DNA of 64,000 bases. Origin: CAYURP01 sp964447175. GTDB lineage: Bacteria; Zixibacteria; MSB-5A5; SM23-73-2. Shown here piece by piece: positions 25,537 through 32,931 of this stretch. A program made the position numbers and the translations under genes. The stretch is taken from contig CAYURP010000006.1 in the NCBI GenBank assembly GCA_964447175.1, positions 1 through 64,000 of the forward strand, given 5' to 3'. Below the pieces are notes generated by a model. It saw only the letters and a program-made list of their open reading frames with translations. It was not told the DNA's origin and did not search any database. Positions within the stretch are counted from its first letter, which is position 1, and every line of letters begins with the position of its first letter.

Positions 25537-26217
25537 TTATTTGCCCTTTAACCTTCTTTGGACGGTTTGACTTCCTAATTCTCTGAGTGCATCTGAGGCA
25601 ATCCATCTGGCGGATTTCGAATCTTTTTTTATCATCTCTTCCGCAGTCTTGATTGCCATCCTGTTCAATTCAGGATTTCGTTTTCCGATCTGCCTTAAAG
25701 CCCAATTTACCGCTTTCTTGACAAACTTTCTGTCATCGGTTGCTTCACTTTTTATAATGGGGAAGAATTTCTCGAATTTTCTATCCTTGGCTTTTTTATC
25801 ATGAACAGCAAAACAAGCCATTAGAACAAACCCGGCTCTTTTGACGAACTCCTCCTCTCTTTTACTCCACTCCACAGCTTTGCTGTAAGCAAAATCGGTC
25901 TTATCGAATAGATTGCTGCAGCACTGATCGCAAATATCCCAGGAGTCGAAATCCTTCACCCATTTCTCCAACTGCTCCTGGGTTACCATTTGGGGATCGT
26001 CGATCATCCCCGCAAGTAACCGTGCCTCATGAATACCTGATCTCCAGAGTTGTCCAGCCAGTTTATGATCTTTACCTATCTCTTTAGCCATCTTTCTCAA
26101 ATGGGGAATGGACACACCATAAGCATTCTTAATTACAATTCCAAACCGAGCCATCCCCTCAACTGCTTCGGGATTGGACATGGATTTGAGTCGTTTCAGA
26201 ACTTCCTGAGATTCCAT
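25537..26217 (-). CDS. AlkD-like DNA alkylation repair HEAT-repeat protein
   Basis: The 226-residue protein is built from HEAT-like helix pairs. It shows 'GVSIPHLRKMAKEIGKDHKLAGQLW', 'EARLLAGMID', 'DSWDICDQCCSNLF' and 'WSKREEEFVKRAGFVLMACFAVHD', closely following the AlkD/AlkC family, where the WD of 'SWD.CD' and nearby Arg/Asp residues line the DNA groove. AlkD proteins release alkylated bases such as 3-methyladenine or 7-methylguanine from DNA. Here 'DSWDICD' is present and length is normal. It is the last gene of the likely operon that begins at 29239, though a 146-bp gap separates it from the PNPOx-like gene. Confidence 0.88.
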   Translation of the reverse strand: MESQEVLKRLKSMSNPEAVEGMARFGIVIKNAYGVSIPHLRKMAKEIGKDHKLAGQLWRSGIHEARLLAGMIDDPQMVTQEQLEKWVKDFDSWDICDQCCSNLFDKTDFAYSKAVEWSKREEEFVKRAGFVLMACFAVHDKKAKDRKFEKFFPIIKSEATDDRKFVKKAVNWALRQIGKRNPELNRMAIKTAEEMIKKDSKSARWIASDALRELGSQTVQRRLKGK

Positions 26218-26363
26218 TTTGTCCTCCGCTATAATATTTATAACTACTATACCTCTATCACGGGAACATTGAGTGAGTGACGATCAAATGGAGTCTTTCT
26301 GATAGTAGAAACCTAGATACACTCTTTTAGCTTATTTTCAAATTATTTTGTAATACTACCAAT

Positions 26364-26804
26364 TTATTCCTTGTTCGGTTCATAAACTTTTGTTCCGGAT
26401 TCCCAGCTCTCCCACCATTCTATCTTGTTAATGTGTATCTTCAGCAGGCAAAATTCATCAGACTCAGGACCCTCGGGGAAATACCTGGACAAATCGAAAC
26501 TCGCTAATTTCCATACCCTTTTTTTCTGATCTAAATCCGGGATAATCTCTGCCTCTCCTATAACAAAGGCGCTTTTGTTTCCTTCGGGGTGCTCTACAAA
26601 GGAAAGACAGACTTTGGGATTTCCCTTTATCTGCTGTACCTTTCTGGAATTACTGGAAGTAGCCACCCAGATTTTGAGATCGTCCTCCACTATGGGTGTT
26701 ACCGGCCGAACCCTGGGCTGGTCACCATCACAGGTAGCCAGGTATGCGTGCAAAGAATTCTTTTTCATAATGGTTACCATCTTTTCTTTTTCAGACAGAT
26801 TCAT
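26364..26804 (-). CDS. PNPOx-like split-barrel flavoprotein
   Basis: The 146-residue protein has the split-barrel features 'HAYLATCDGDQPRVRPVTPIVED', 'KIWVATSSNSRKVQQIKGNPKVCLSFVE' and 'SAFVIGEAEIIPDLDQKKRVW'. It is a paralogue of 10209-10628, with the same positions for the 'RKVQQIK.NP' phosphate-binding segment. AGGAGG precedes the ATG and overlaps the stop of the methyltransferase gene, nine bases away, so the two are translationally linked. The likely cofactor is FMN; the substrate is unknown. Confidence 0.83.
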   Translation of the reverse strand: MNLSEKEKMVTIMKKNSLHAYLATCDGDQPRVRPVTPIVEDDLKIWVATSSNSRKVQQIKGNPKVCLSFVEHPEGNKSAFVIGEAEIIPDLDQKKRVWKLASFDLSRYFPEGPESDEFCLLKIHINKIEWWESWESGTKVYEPNKE

Positions 26805-26815
26805 AATGCTTCCTC

Positions 26816-27631
26816 CTATTTTTTCCGTCCTACTATTTCCAGATGTCCTGCTCTCGGATAAAAGGCTGGATCATCGTTGTATTTTAGCTCTAAATTATAC
26901 AGCCACTCCTGAACCTCAGGATCCTCTGATTTGTAAAAAGAAAGACGAGGGGCAATTACCGGCTTTCCGATAATCCTTTCCACTCGAAGGCCGTTTGATT
27001 CAAATAGCTCACGCAGTTCCTCGGGCGTAAAGGCATGTACAGTGTATGTAAATTCCTCTTTTCCCGTGGGCATTTCAACCTCACCTGTGTTTAAAAGTCG
27101 ATAAATGGCTTCACGGTCATCTGAATCCTTCAGCCAAGCCAAAGCAGAAGCCCGGTTGTCCACCGAAGCGATCAATGCTCCGCCTGGTTTGAGAACGCGA
27201 ACACACTCTGATAGTGCTTTTTTATGATTCCCACAATATGAAAGAGGATCACCCTGACAAAGCACCATATCAAAATGATTATCCGAAAATTCAGGCATAT
27301 CCCGAATATCAGAAATAATTATTTTAATTTGTTTCTCCAGACCAAACTGGTTCACTTTCTTTTTAGCTTTGTCCAGCATACCTTTAGATATATCAGTTAA
27401 GACCACGTTATATCCCATTTTTGCCATCTCGATGCTCCAGATACCAGTACCTCCACCAGCATCAAGTATAATAACACCATTTCTCTCGGGTACAAATCTT
27501 CGAAGGTTTTCAAGGGTGACCTTATGATACAGAGCAAAATGCTCGAAATAGTCAGAATCATATGTCTCAGCCCACCAGTCGTGATGTGCTGCTACCTTCT
27601 TCAGATGTTTATTCATATCTTTTCCCCTCAT
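26816..27631 (-). CDS. Class I SAM-dependent methyltransferase
   Basis: The 271-residue protein has motif I 'VIILDAGGGTGIWSIEMAKMG', the acidic residue in 'NVVLTDISKGMLDKA', motif II 'FDMVLCQGDPLSYCGNHKKAL' and 'VLKPGGALIASVDN', all typical of ubiquinone/menaquinone-type methyltransferases. The C-terminal 'FTPEELRELFESNGLRVERIIGKPV' also fits that group. The substrate is not evident. The alternative start at MNKHLKK, six residues on, cannot be excluded. It sits between the prenyltransferase-fold gene (28 bp) and the PNPOx-like gene (11 bp). Confidence 0.88.
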   Translation of the reverse strand: MRGKDMNKHLKKVAAHHDWWAETYDSDYFEHFALYHKVTLENLRRFVPERNGVIILDAGGGTGIWSIEMAKMGYNVVLTDISKGMLDKAKKKVNQFGLEKQIKIIISDIRDMPEFSDNHFDMVLCQGDPLSYCGNHKKALSECVRVLKPGGALIASVDNRASALAWLKDSDDREAIYRLLNTGEVEMPTGKEEFTYTVHAFTPEELRELFESNGLRVERIIGKPVIAPRLSFYKSEDPEVQEWLYNLELKYNDDPAFYPRAGHLEIVGRKK

Positions 27632-27659
27632 AACCCTTTAAAGTAATATCATCTAAGGT

Positions 27660-28658
27660 TCAATTTCCCCCGGCATTATACTCATAGTGAATCAATCTTT
27701 TTGTAATGCGATAAACTAATAAAGTTATCCACCTGCTGGGTAATATTTTTTGACCAAAATCGAAATCCGACCAGACCTTGTGTATGGATTCAGGATAGAA
27801 GCGTCCCTTCTCATCTTTTTTTATGATAAGAAAATCCATCATTGAATTCATTCTGCGATCCTTTTTTGCGAATTCAAGCTGGGAAAGAACGTCCAGATAC
27901 TTCAGAATACGATAATCAGTGAAAGGGTATTTCAACTTCTCCCAGCCTTTGCCAATCTGGGAATCATGCCCGGCATATTTAATCTTTCCTCTATTCTCCC
28001 AACATTTAAACAGAAACTCTGCACTCTTTTTCGCAGTTGTGCTTTCTCTAAGCTCGGGCCTTTGGGCCAATGCACCTAAAACACACAGCGTGGCAAAGGC
28101 ACAGCTTGGCTCCTTTTCCCTAGGTCCGCCAGGCAGACCTTTGTTTTTACACCAGAATCCGCCATCCAGACGTTGGCGACCTGTAATCCATTCATACGCT
28201 TTTTCCAATCTCGGATCAGAGACATATCCCAGCTTGGCTAATGACTCGGTCAATATGCCAGTAAAACAATCGCCAGGTGTAAGCGGAGGCGCCCAGCCAA
28301 ATCCACCTTCTGGAAGCTGGGTGCTGAATACATATTCACAAGCTCGGCCAATCTTTTTATCTTCTCTGGTTAAGCCGAAATCAGCCAACATACCCAGCAC
28401 CCAAAAAGTGGTATCTTTTTTAGGCCACCAGGTATGGATATCCTTTGGGCTTCCCCAGTATCCGTCTTTGTTTTGCTTGTCAAAGATCTTTTTGATCAAA
28501 TTGTGTTTAAAAATCAATCCCTTAGTTGTTAAAACCTCTTTATCCTTTTCCGGTCTATCCAGAAGGTCGGTCAATGTCCGGTATTTAACAAAAGGCTCAC
28601 CATCAAGAAGCCAATCCATCGGAATTGACTTCAAAAAATCCTCAAATCTCTTCAACAT
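27660..28658 (-). CDS. Prenyltransferase/squalene-oxidase-repeat (alpha-alpha toroid) protein
   Basis: The 332-residue protein has repeated QW-like motifs: 'KQNKDGYWGSPKDIHTWWPKKDTTFWVLGMLADFGL', 'TQLPEGGFGWAPPLTPGDCFTGILTESLAKLGY' and 'GRQRLDGGFWCKNKGLPGGPREKEPSCAFATLCVLGAL'. These 'Q...GGF' repeats build the alpha-alpha barrel of terpene cyclases and protein prenyltransferases. No DXDD cyclase motif is evident, so cyclase activity is doubtful; a peptide or carbohydrate-binding role is possible. It has no signal peptide. The next gene upstream (28670) ends 11 bp away, so co-transcription with the LiaF-like gene is likely. Confidence 0.75.
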   Translation of the reverse strand: MLKRFEDFLKSIPMDWLLDGEPFVKYRTLTDLLDRPEKDKEVLTTKGLIFKHNLIKKIFDKQNKDGYWGSPKDIHTWWPKKDTTFWVLGMLADFGLTREDKKIGRACEYVFSTQLPEGGFGWAPPLTPGDCFTGILTESLAKLGYVSDPRLEKAYEWITGRQRLDGGFWCKNKGLPGGPREKEPSCAFATLCVLGALAQRPELRESTTAKKSAEFLFKCWENRGKIKYAGHDSQIGKGWEKLKYPFTDYRILKYLDVLSQLEFAKKDRRMNSMMDFLIIKKDEKGRFYPESIHKVWSDFDFGQKILPSRWITLLVYRITKRLIHYEYNAGGN

Positions 28659-28669
28659 AAGATTTTTGG

Positions 28670-29239
28670 TTAAATCCGGAAAATCCTTATGTCCCCGAAT
28701 CCCAGCTTGGCATTTATCTGGACCTTCCTGGTGCAGGCATCGTAGTTTTCGTCTTTGTAGGTCAGGCTGTTGCCCAGACCATCAGCAGTCCTTCCCAATA
28801 TGTCGATTTTTCCGGCAAGGGATTTACCAAGAGCGCTGACTGGCACATCCTGAGGCAGCATCACTCTCACATCCCCGAATCCAGAGTTGATGTTAATGCT
28901 GTGCTCCTTTTCCTCAAACCGAGCCTTGGTCAGATTAACCTCCACGTCTCCAAATCCAGAGGAGAGGTTCAACCCATCCGGATCCATATCCTTAGCATCT
29001 ATAATCAGATCGCCGAAACCCTGGCTCAGATTCTTCTGTTTGGGAGTAACCCCTACACTTGTTGACGTCCCCTCAGGTCTTTTGTAGATAACCCAGATGC
29101 CCACAAGTATCAGAATGATAGGCCACAGCTTTCCCATAGAAGCCCAGAACTCAAAGATTCTCAGGTTGTCAAAAAAAATCAGAATCCCCAGGATAATCAG
29201 GATCGCACCCCACACCAGTGTTCCAAATCCTCTTCTCAT
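28670..29239 (-). CDS. LiaF-like membrane protein with four GFGD repeats
   Basis: The 189-residue protein starts with two membrane helices ('GTLVWGAILIILGILIFFDNL', 'LWPIILILVGIWVIYK'), matching the DUF5668/LiaF transmembrane module. A soluble beta-rich part follows with four regular units: 'SQGFGDLIIDA', 'SSGFGDVEVNL', 'NSGFGDVRVML' and 'KLGFGDIRIFRI'. Each gives a G-F-G-D turn before a strand, as in the cell-wall-active-antibiotic-response LiaF C-terminal beta solenoid. In Firmicutes LiaF restrains the LiaRS envelope stress system; no LiaS or LiaR lies here, so that role cannot be carried over. It is the first gene of the five-gene minus operon. Confidence 0.82.
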   Translation of the reverse strand: MRRGFGTLVWGAILIILGILIFFDNLRIFEFWASMGKLWPIILILVGIWVIYKRPEGTSTSVGVTPKQKNLSQGFGDLIIDAKDMDPDGLNLSSGFGDVEVNLTKARFEEKEHSININSGFGDVRVMLPQDVPVSALGKSLAGKIDILGRTADGLGNSLTYKDENYDACTRKVQINAKLGFGDIRIFRI

Positions 29240-29280
29240 TTTTACTCCTTTTTAAAGTTTAAAAATACAGAATCCTCTTT

Positions 29281-29309
29281 TATATATCTACTCATATCTT
29301 TCAAGTCAA
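29281..29309 (-). promoter_or_regulatory. Predicted sigma70 promoter of the LiaF-like operon
   Basis: Minus-strand TTGACT (29309-29304), 17 bp, TATATA (29286-29281), placing the start about 35 bp before ATG 29239. It fits as the single promoter for the downstream genes at 28670, 27660, 26816 and 26364. Confidence 0.6.
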
Positions 29310-29431
29310 GTGAAAGTTTCACAGCATTAGAACTTGCCAACTTTCAAGCTACACCTTAAATTTAGTCTTAAAAGAGTATAGAGTTTAGAGTAGAGAGTAA
29401 AGAGTTTGAAGTGTGTATGATTCATTGACAA

Positions 29432-30046
29432 ATGAGAGTTTACTTGTTAATCTCGTTTTTTGCGGTTTTTAGTTTACAATGTAAGAGTCAAAACGAAGAG
29501 ATCGCTAAGATGAAGCAGGATGAGACTATATGTTTAGTTGTTGTGGGAAAAGTGAAAAAAGAAATTCTATACTATTTGCAGTCTGAAATAGAGAAGGTTT
29601 TTGAAAGAAAAGTAAATGTAGCTGATGGTTTAAAACATCCAGACTACGCCTACAATCCAAAAAGACAGCAATATCATTCATCAAAAATTCTTGAAAAGAT
29701 GAAAGAAGAGAAGTTCAGAGGCTGCGATAGAGTTCTGGGTGTGACAGATGTTGATATGTATGTTCCCTCGCTCAATTTCGTCTTTGGAGAGGCAGATTTT
29801 TATGATAGAGTAGCTGTGATCTCCTTAGTTCGGCTCAGACAGGAGTATTACGCATTACCAGAAGATGATAAGCTATTTCAAGAGCGGGCTTTAAAAGAAG
29901 CTGTTCACGAATTGGGACACACTTTCAGTCTACATCACTGCCCGGATACTAAGTGTGTTATGCATTTTTCCAATTCCTTGAAGGATACAGACATCAAATC
30001 CCACAACTTTTGCTCCCAATGCAAATCCAAACTCGATCAGAAATAG
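29432..30046 (+). CDS. amzA: Archaemetzincin-family zinc metalloprotease with an N-terminal export signal
   Basis: The 204-residue protein has the archaemetzincin signature HExxHxxGxxHC-x4-CxM-x16/17-CxxC: His159, Glu160, His163, His169, Cys170, Cys175, Met177, Cys194 and Cys197. Ser166 replaces the usual Gly. It binds a catalytic zinc and a structural zinc; family members are peptidases with narrow specificity. Residues 1-17 (MRVYLLISFFAVFSLQC) look like a signal peptide with a possible lipidation Cys, though the lipobox is not canonical. Most archaemetzincins are cytosolic, so export would be unusual. The ribosome site is weak. It is followed by a 370-bp hairpin field. Confidence 0.9.
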   Translation: MRVYLLISFFAVFSLQCKSQNEEIAKMKQDETICLVVVGKVKKEILYYLQSEIEKVFERKVNVADGLKHPDYAYNPKRQQYHSSKILEKMKEEKFRGCDRVLGVTDVDMYVPSLNFVFGEADFYDRVAVISLVRLRQEYYALPEDDKLFQERALKEAVHELGHTFSLHHCPDTKCVMHFSNSLKDTDIKSHNFCSQCKSKLDQK

Positions 30047-30048
30047 AG

Positions 30049-30399
30049 CGGGGATAAATTCCCCGTCCTATGGTGGTATATATTCCCAATTACATAGAGG
30101 TGGGAATTCATCCCACCCATTTTACGGTAGCCGTCCCGCTTCAAGCGGGACGAAAAAATGACATTGAGCTTCAGTATTTTCGTCCAAATGGACGGCTACC
30201 TGGTTAAACATCTTTATGGTAATCGGAGCCATAAAGGCTCCTCTATGCGTAGCAGAGGATTTCTCCCTCTATAAATTTATTCAATTTATCAGCATGGCAA
30301 AACCGTAAATATTCGTGAAAATTAAAAGCAGGGATAAATTCCCTGCTCTATAGGAGTAAGTATTTCTCATTCAATAGAGGTGGGAATTCATCCCACCTC
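30049..30399. repeat. Hairpin field filling the 371-bp gap 30047-30417
   Basis: At least six hairpins: 30049-30065 (CGGGGA, loop TAAAT, TCCCCG), 30099-30117 (GGTGGGA, ATTCA, TCCCACC), 30132-30152 (CGTCCCGCTT, C, AAGCGGGACG), 30181-30194 (CGTCC, AAAT, GGACG), 30225-30241 (GGAGCC, ATAAA, GGCTCC), 30328-30346 (GCAGGGA, TAAAT, TCCCTGC) and 30377-30399 (GAGGTGGGA, ATTCA, TCCCACCTC). A longer nested pair (GTAGCCGTC 30127-30135 with GACGGCTAC 30191-30199) encloses two of them. A module of about 72 bp occurs twice, 30046-30117 and 30325-30397. No gene lies in the gap. Confidence 0.8.
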
Positions 30400-30417
30400 A
30401 ACAAAGAATTCTTCCTG

Positions 30418-30606
30418 TTATTTGAAGATGCTTATCAGAAACTTCATCAGAGGTAATAGAAAAAGAATTATTAAAATTAAAGCGATCAAAATAAATGTTT
30501 TCCCCTTTCCCTCGGGGAATTCATAACCACACACATAGCAAACTTTGCTATCTTTGGGAAGCTCAACCGCACAATTAGGGCATTCCTTTTTACCACCAAA
30601 AAACAT
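30418..30606 (-). CDS. Zinc-ribbon membrane miniprotein
   Basis: This 62-residue ORF has a Cys4 zinc ribbon ('CPNCAVELPKDSKVCYVCGYEFPEG', Cys9, Cys12, Cys26, Cys29) followed by one long hydrophobic helix ('FILIALILIILFLLPLMKFLI'). The short linker and single helix place the ribbon in the cytoplasm. Zinc-ribbon plus membrane-anchor proteins of this size are common and mostly uncharacterised. It lies 45 bp downstream of the pcrA start-distal end. The gap between it and pcrA, 30607-30650, is TTACTGTTT-rich, as in the repeat insert of mutM. Confidence 0.7.
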   Translation of the reverse strand: MFFGGKKECPNCAVELPKDSKVCYVCGYEFPEGKGKTFILIALILIILFLLPLMKFLISIFK

Positions 30607-30650
30607 CTATTGCCTTACTGTTTACTGTTTTCCGTTTGCCGTTTTCTGAT

Positions 30651-32810
30651 CTATCGTCCTATTATCTCCAGATCCGCATACTTAGCCATTAGCCTTTTGG
30701 TAAACCCTGCTTTGAACCTAATTAATAACCTGGTACCCTCGCCAAAACCCTCCTTTTTGATGATTATCCCCTCTCCGAAATGAGGATGCAGTATTCTGGT
30801 GCCTGCTTTTAGAAAGGAATCGTCAAATTCCATCTCCTGATCCTGTAGAAATAGCTTCTCTTTCCTCTCCCAGCCTGCGGTTATCAGATCCTCAACCTCT
30901 AAAAGCTCCGGAGGGAGCTCATCTAAAAATCTTGATCTCAAATTCACCATATCACCAAAGCGCTTTCTGTTATGAGCAAAGGACAGGAATATCTTTTCTT
31001 TGGCTCGGGTCAATCCCACATAGAAAAGCCTGCGTTCCTCCTCCAGCTCTTTTTGCGAATCCATAGATCGGGAGATCGGGAAAAGCCCTTCCTCCAGACC
31101 GGTTATAAAAACCACCGGAAATTCAAGACCTTTGGCTGAATGCAGGGTCATAAGATTTACCGCATCTTTAGCCTGATCCCAGTAGTCGATGTCAGAAAGC
31201 AAAGACACCTCCTCCAGAAAAGCATTCAGGCTGTGATCATCTGCTCTCTGCTTGAACTCTTGAGTGGCTGAGATAAGTTCTTTCAAATTCTCAGCCCTGT
31301 TTTCGGACTCAATCGTTCCCTCGGTTAAAAGCTGATTCAGGTATCCTGTTTTCTCAATTACATATTCTGTCAGCTTATCTATTGTCAATTTGTCTTTCTT
31401 GCCAATAAATTCCTTGATGGTCCTGAAGAACTCTTTTATCAAATTCTGCATCCTTGAAGAGATATCCGGTATCTCTTCAACATTCTCCAGGGCATTAAGG
31501 AAGTTTAACCTATTCTTTATGGAATATTCCTCCAATCTGGCAAAAGTTTTATCTCCTATCCCGCGTGGTGGGACATTGATTATCCTTTTCCAGGACACCA
31601 AATCATTGGGGTTGACCAGAACCTTAAGGTAAGCCAGAACGTCTTTAATCTCCTTTCTCTGATAGAATCTCACTCCACCCACAATCACGTAGGGAATTCC
31701 ATTATCCCGCAGCTTCTGCTCCAGGACTCTGGATTGAGCATTGGTCCGGTAGAGTATGACAAAATCCTTTCGGGCTAAACCTGAATCATTCAGAAGATGC
31801 TTAATACTATCCACAATTGAAAGCGCCTCAATGTGTTCATCATCCACTAAAACCAGCTTTATCCTGTCTCCGCCTTCTTCTTCTGTCCATAAGGTCTTCC
31901 CCTTTCGGGATAGATTGTTTTTAACCACGCTGGAAGCAGCATTTAAGATCACCTGGGTGGAGCGATAGTTCTGTTCCAATCTAATTGTCTTGCACTCAGG
32001 GTAATCCTTTTCAAAATCCAGAATGTTATTTAAATCAGCCCCTCTCCATCCATAAATGGACTGGTCATCGTCCCCCACCACGCACAGGTTTCTATGTAAA
32101 GAAGCCAGCTGTTTCACCAGGACATACTGGGCATGGTTGGTATCCTGATACTCATCCACCAGGATATATCTGAATCTGTTCTGATATTTTTCCAAGACCT
32201 CAGGGTGCCTGTCGAAAAGCTCCACTGTTTTCATTATCAGATCGTCGAAGTCAAAAGCCATAGCATCCTCAAGTTTTGTCTGGTAGAGCTCATATATTTT
32301 CGACACATTCTCCTGAAAAAAATCCTTTACCTTGATCTGATACTCCTTCCAGTCAATCAGTTTATTCTTGGCATCCGAGATGTGGGACAAAACTGCCGTG
32401 GGAGAAACTTTCTTGGTGGGGATCTGCAGCTTTTCCATACATTTCTTAACCAGGGAAAGGGAATCATCCTCATCGTAGATGGTGAAGCTGGTTTTATATC
32501 CTAAGGCTTTTGCCTCTCTTCTTAAAATTCTGGAACACAGCGAATGAAAGGTGCTTATCCATACTGACGTGCCTATCCTACCTAAAAGCTTCTCCACTCT
32601 GGTTCTCATCTCCTGTGCTGCCTTGTTGGTGAAGGTAACTGCCAGGATTTTCGAGGGAAAAACCTTTTTAGCTCCAATAAGATATGCAATGCGATAGGTC
32701 AGAACTCGAGTTTTGCCGCTCCCTGCTCCGGCTAATATTAAAAGCGGACCTTCGGTGTGGGTAACAGCATCCCTCTGGGGAGGATTCAAATCTTTAAGAA
32801 AATCAATCAA
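30651..32810 (-). CDS. pcrA: UvrD/Rep-type DNA helicase PcrA
   Basis: The 719-residue helicase has Walker A 'LAGAGSGKTRVLTYRIAYLI', 'AVTFTNKAAQEMRTRV' (motif Ia), 'ILVDEYQDTNHAQY' (Walker B), 'VVGDDDQSIYGWRGAD' (motif III), 'LEQNYRSTQVILNAA' (motif IV), 'VNLMTLHSAKGLEFPVVFITGLEEGLFP' (motif V) and 'EEERRLFYVGLTRAKEKIFLS' (motif VI). The C-terminal tail ('GTRILHPHFGEGIII') is the PcrA-type Tudor-like domain that contacts RNA polymerase. It unwinds DNA 3' to 5' in repair and clears replication and transcription blocks. Length and order are normal. Confidence 0.97.
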   Translation of the reverse strand: MIDFLKDLNPPQRDAVTHTEGPLLILAGAGSGKTRVLTYRIAYLIGAKKVFPSKILAVTFTNKAAQEMRTRVEKLLGRIGTSVWISTFHSLCSRILRREAKALGYKTSFTIYDEDDSLSLVKKCMEKLQIPTKKVSPTAVLSHISDAKNKLIDWKEYQIKVKDFFQENVSKIYELYQTKLEDAMAFDFDDLIMKTVELFDRHPEVLEKYQNRFRYILVDEYQDTNHAQYVLVKQLASLHRNLCVVGDDDQSIYGWRGADLNNILDFEKDYPECKTIRLEQNYRSTQVILNAASSVVKNNLSRKGKTLWTEEEGGDRIKLVLVDDEHIEALSIVDSIKHLLNDSGLARKDFVILYRTNAQSRVLEQKLRDNGIPYVIVGGVRFYQRKEIKDVLAYLKVLVNPNDLVSWKRIINVPPRGIGDKTFARLEEYSIKNRLNFLNALENVEEIPDISSRMQNLIKEFFRTIKEFIGKKDKLTIDKLTEYVIEKTGYLNQLLTEGTIESENRAENLKELISATQEFKQRADDHSLNAFLEEVSLLSDIDYWDQAKDAVNLMTLHSAKGLEFPVVFITGLEEGLFPISRSMDSQKELEEERRLFYVGLTRAKEKIFLSFAHNRKRFGDMVNLRSRFLDELPPELLEVEDLITAGWERKEKLFLQDQEMEFDDSFLKAGTRILHPHFGEGIIIKKEGFGEGTRLLIRFKAGFTKRLMAKYADLEIIGR

Positions 32811-32931
32811 TTTAAGAATTCTGAAGGAATTTACCAGTTTGTATTTGTTAGTGATGGCAATTAATAATTGTTAACTGATCAATTATAATAGAGTTTAATA
32901 TGTCCGCAAACCTGATATTGGAAGGATGAAT

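Noticed and set aside
30049..30399. CRISPR array
   Set aside because: The repeats are short palindromes of different sequence, with unequal spacing and no unique spacers; no cas genes are present.
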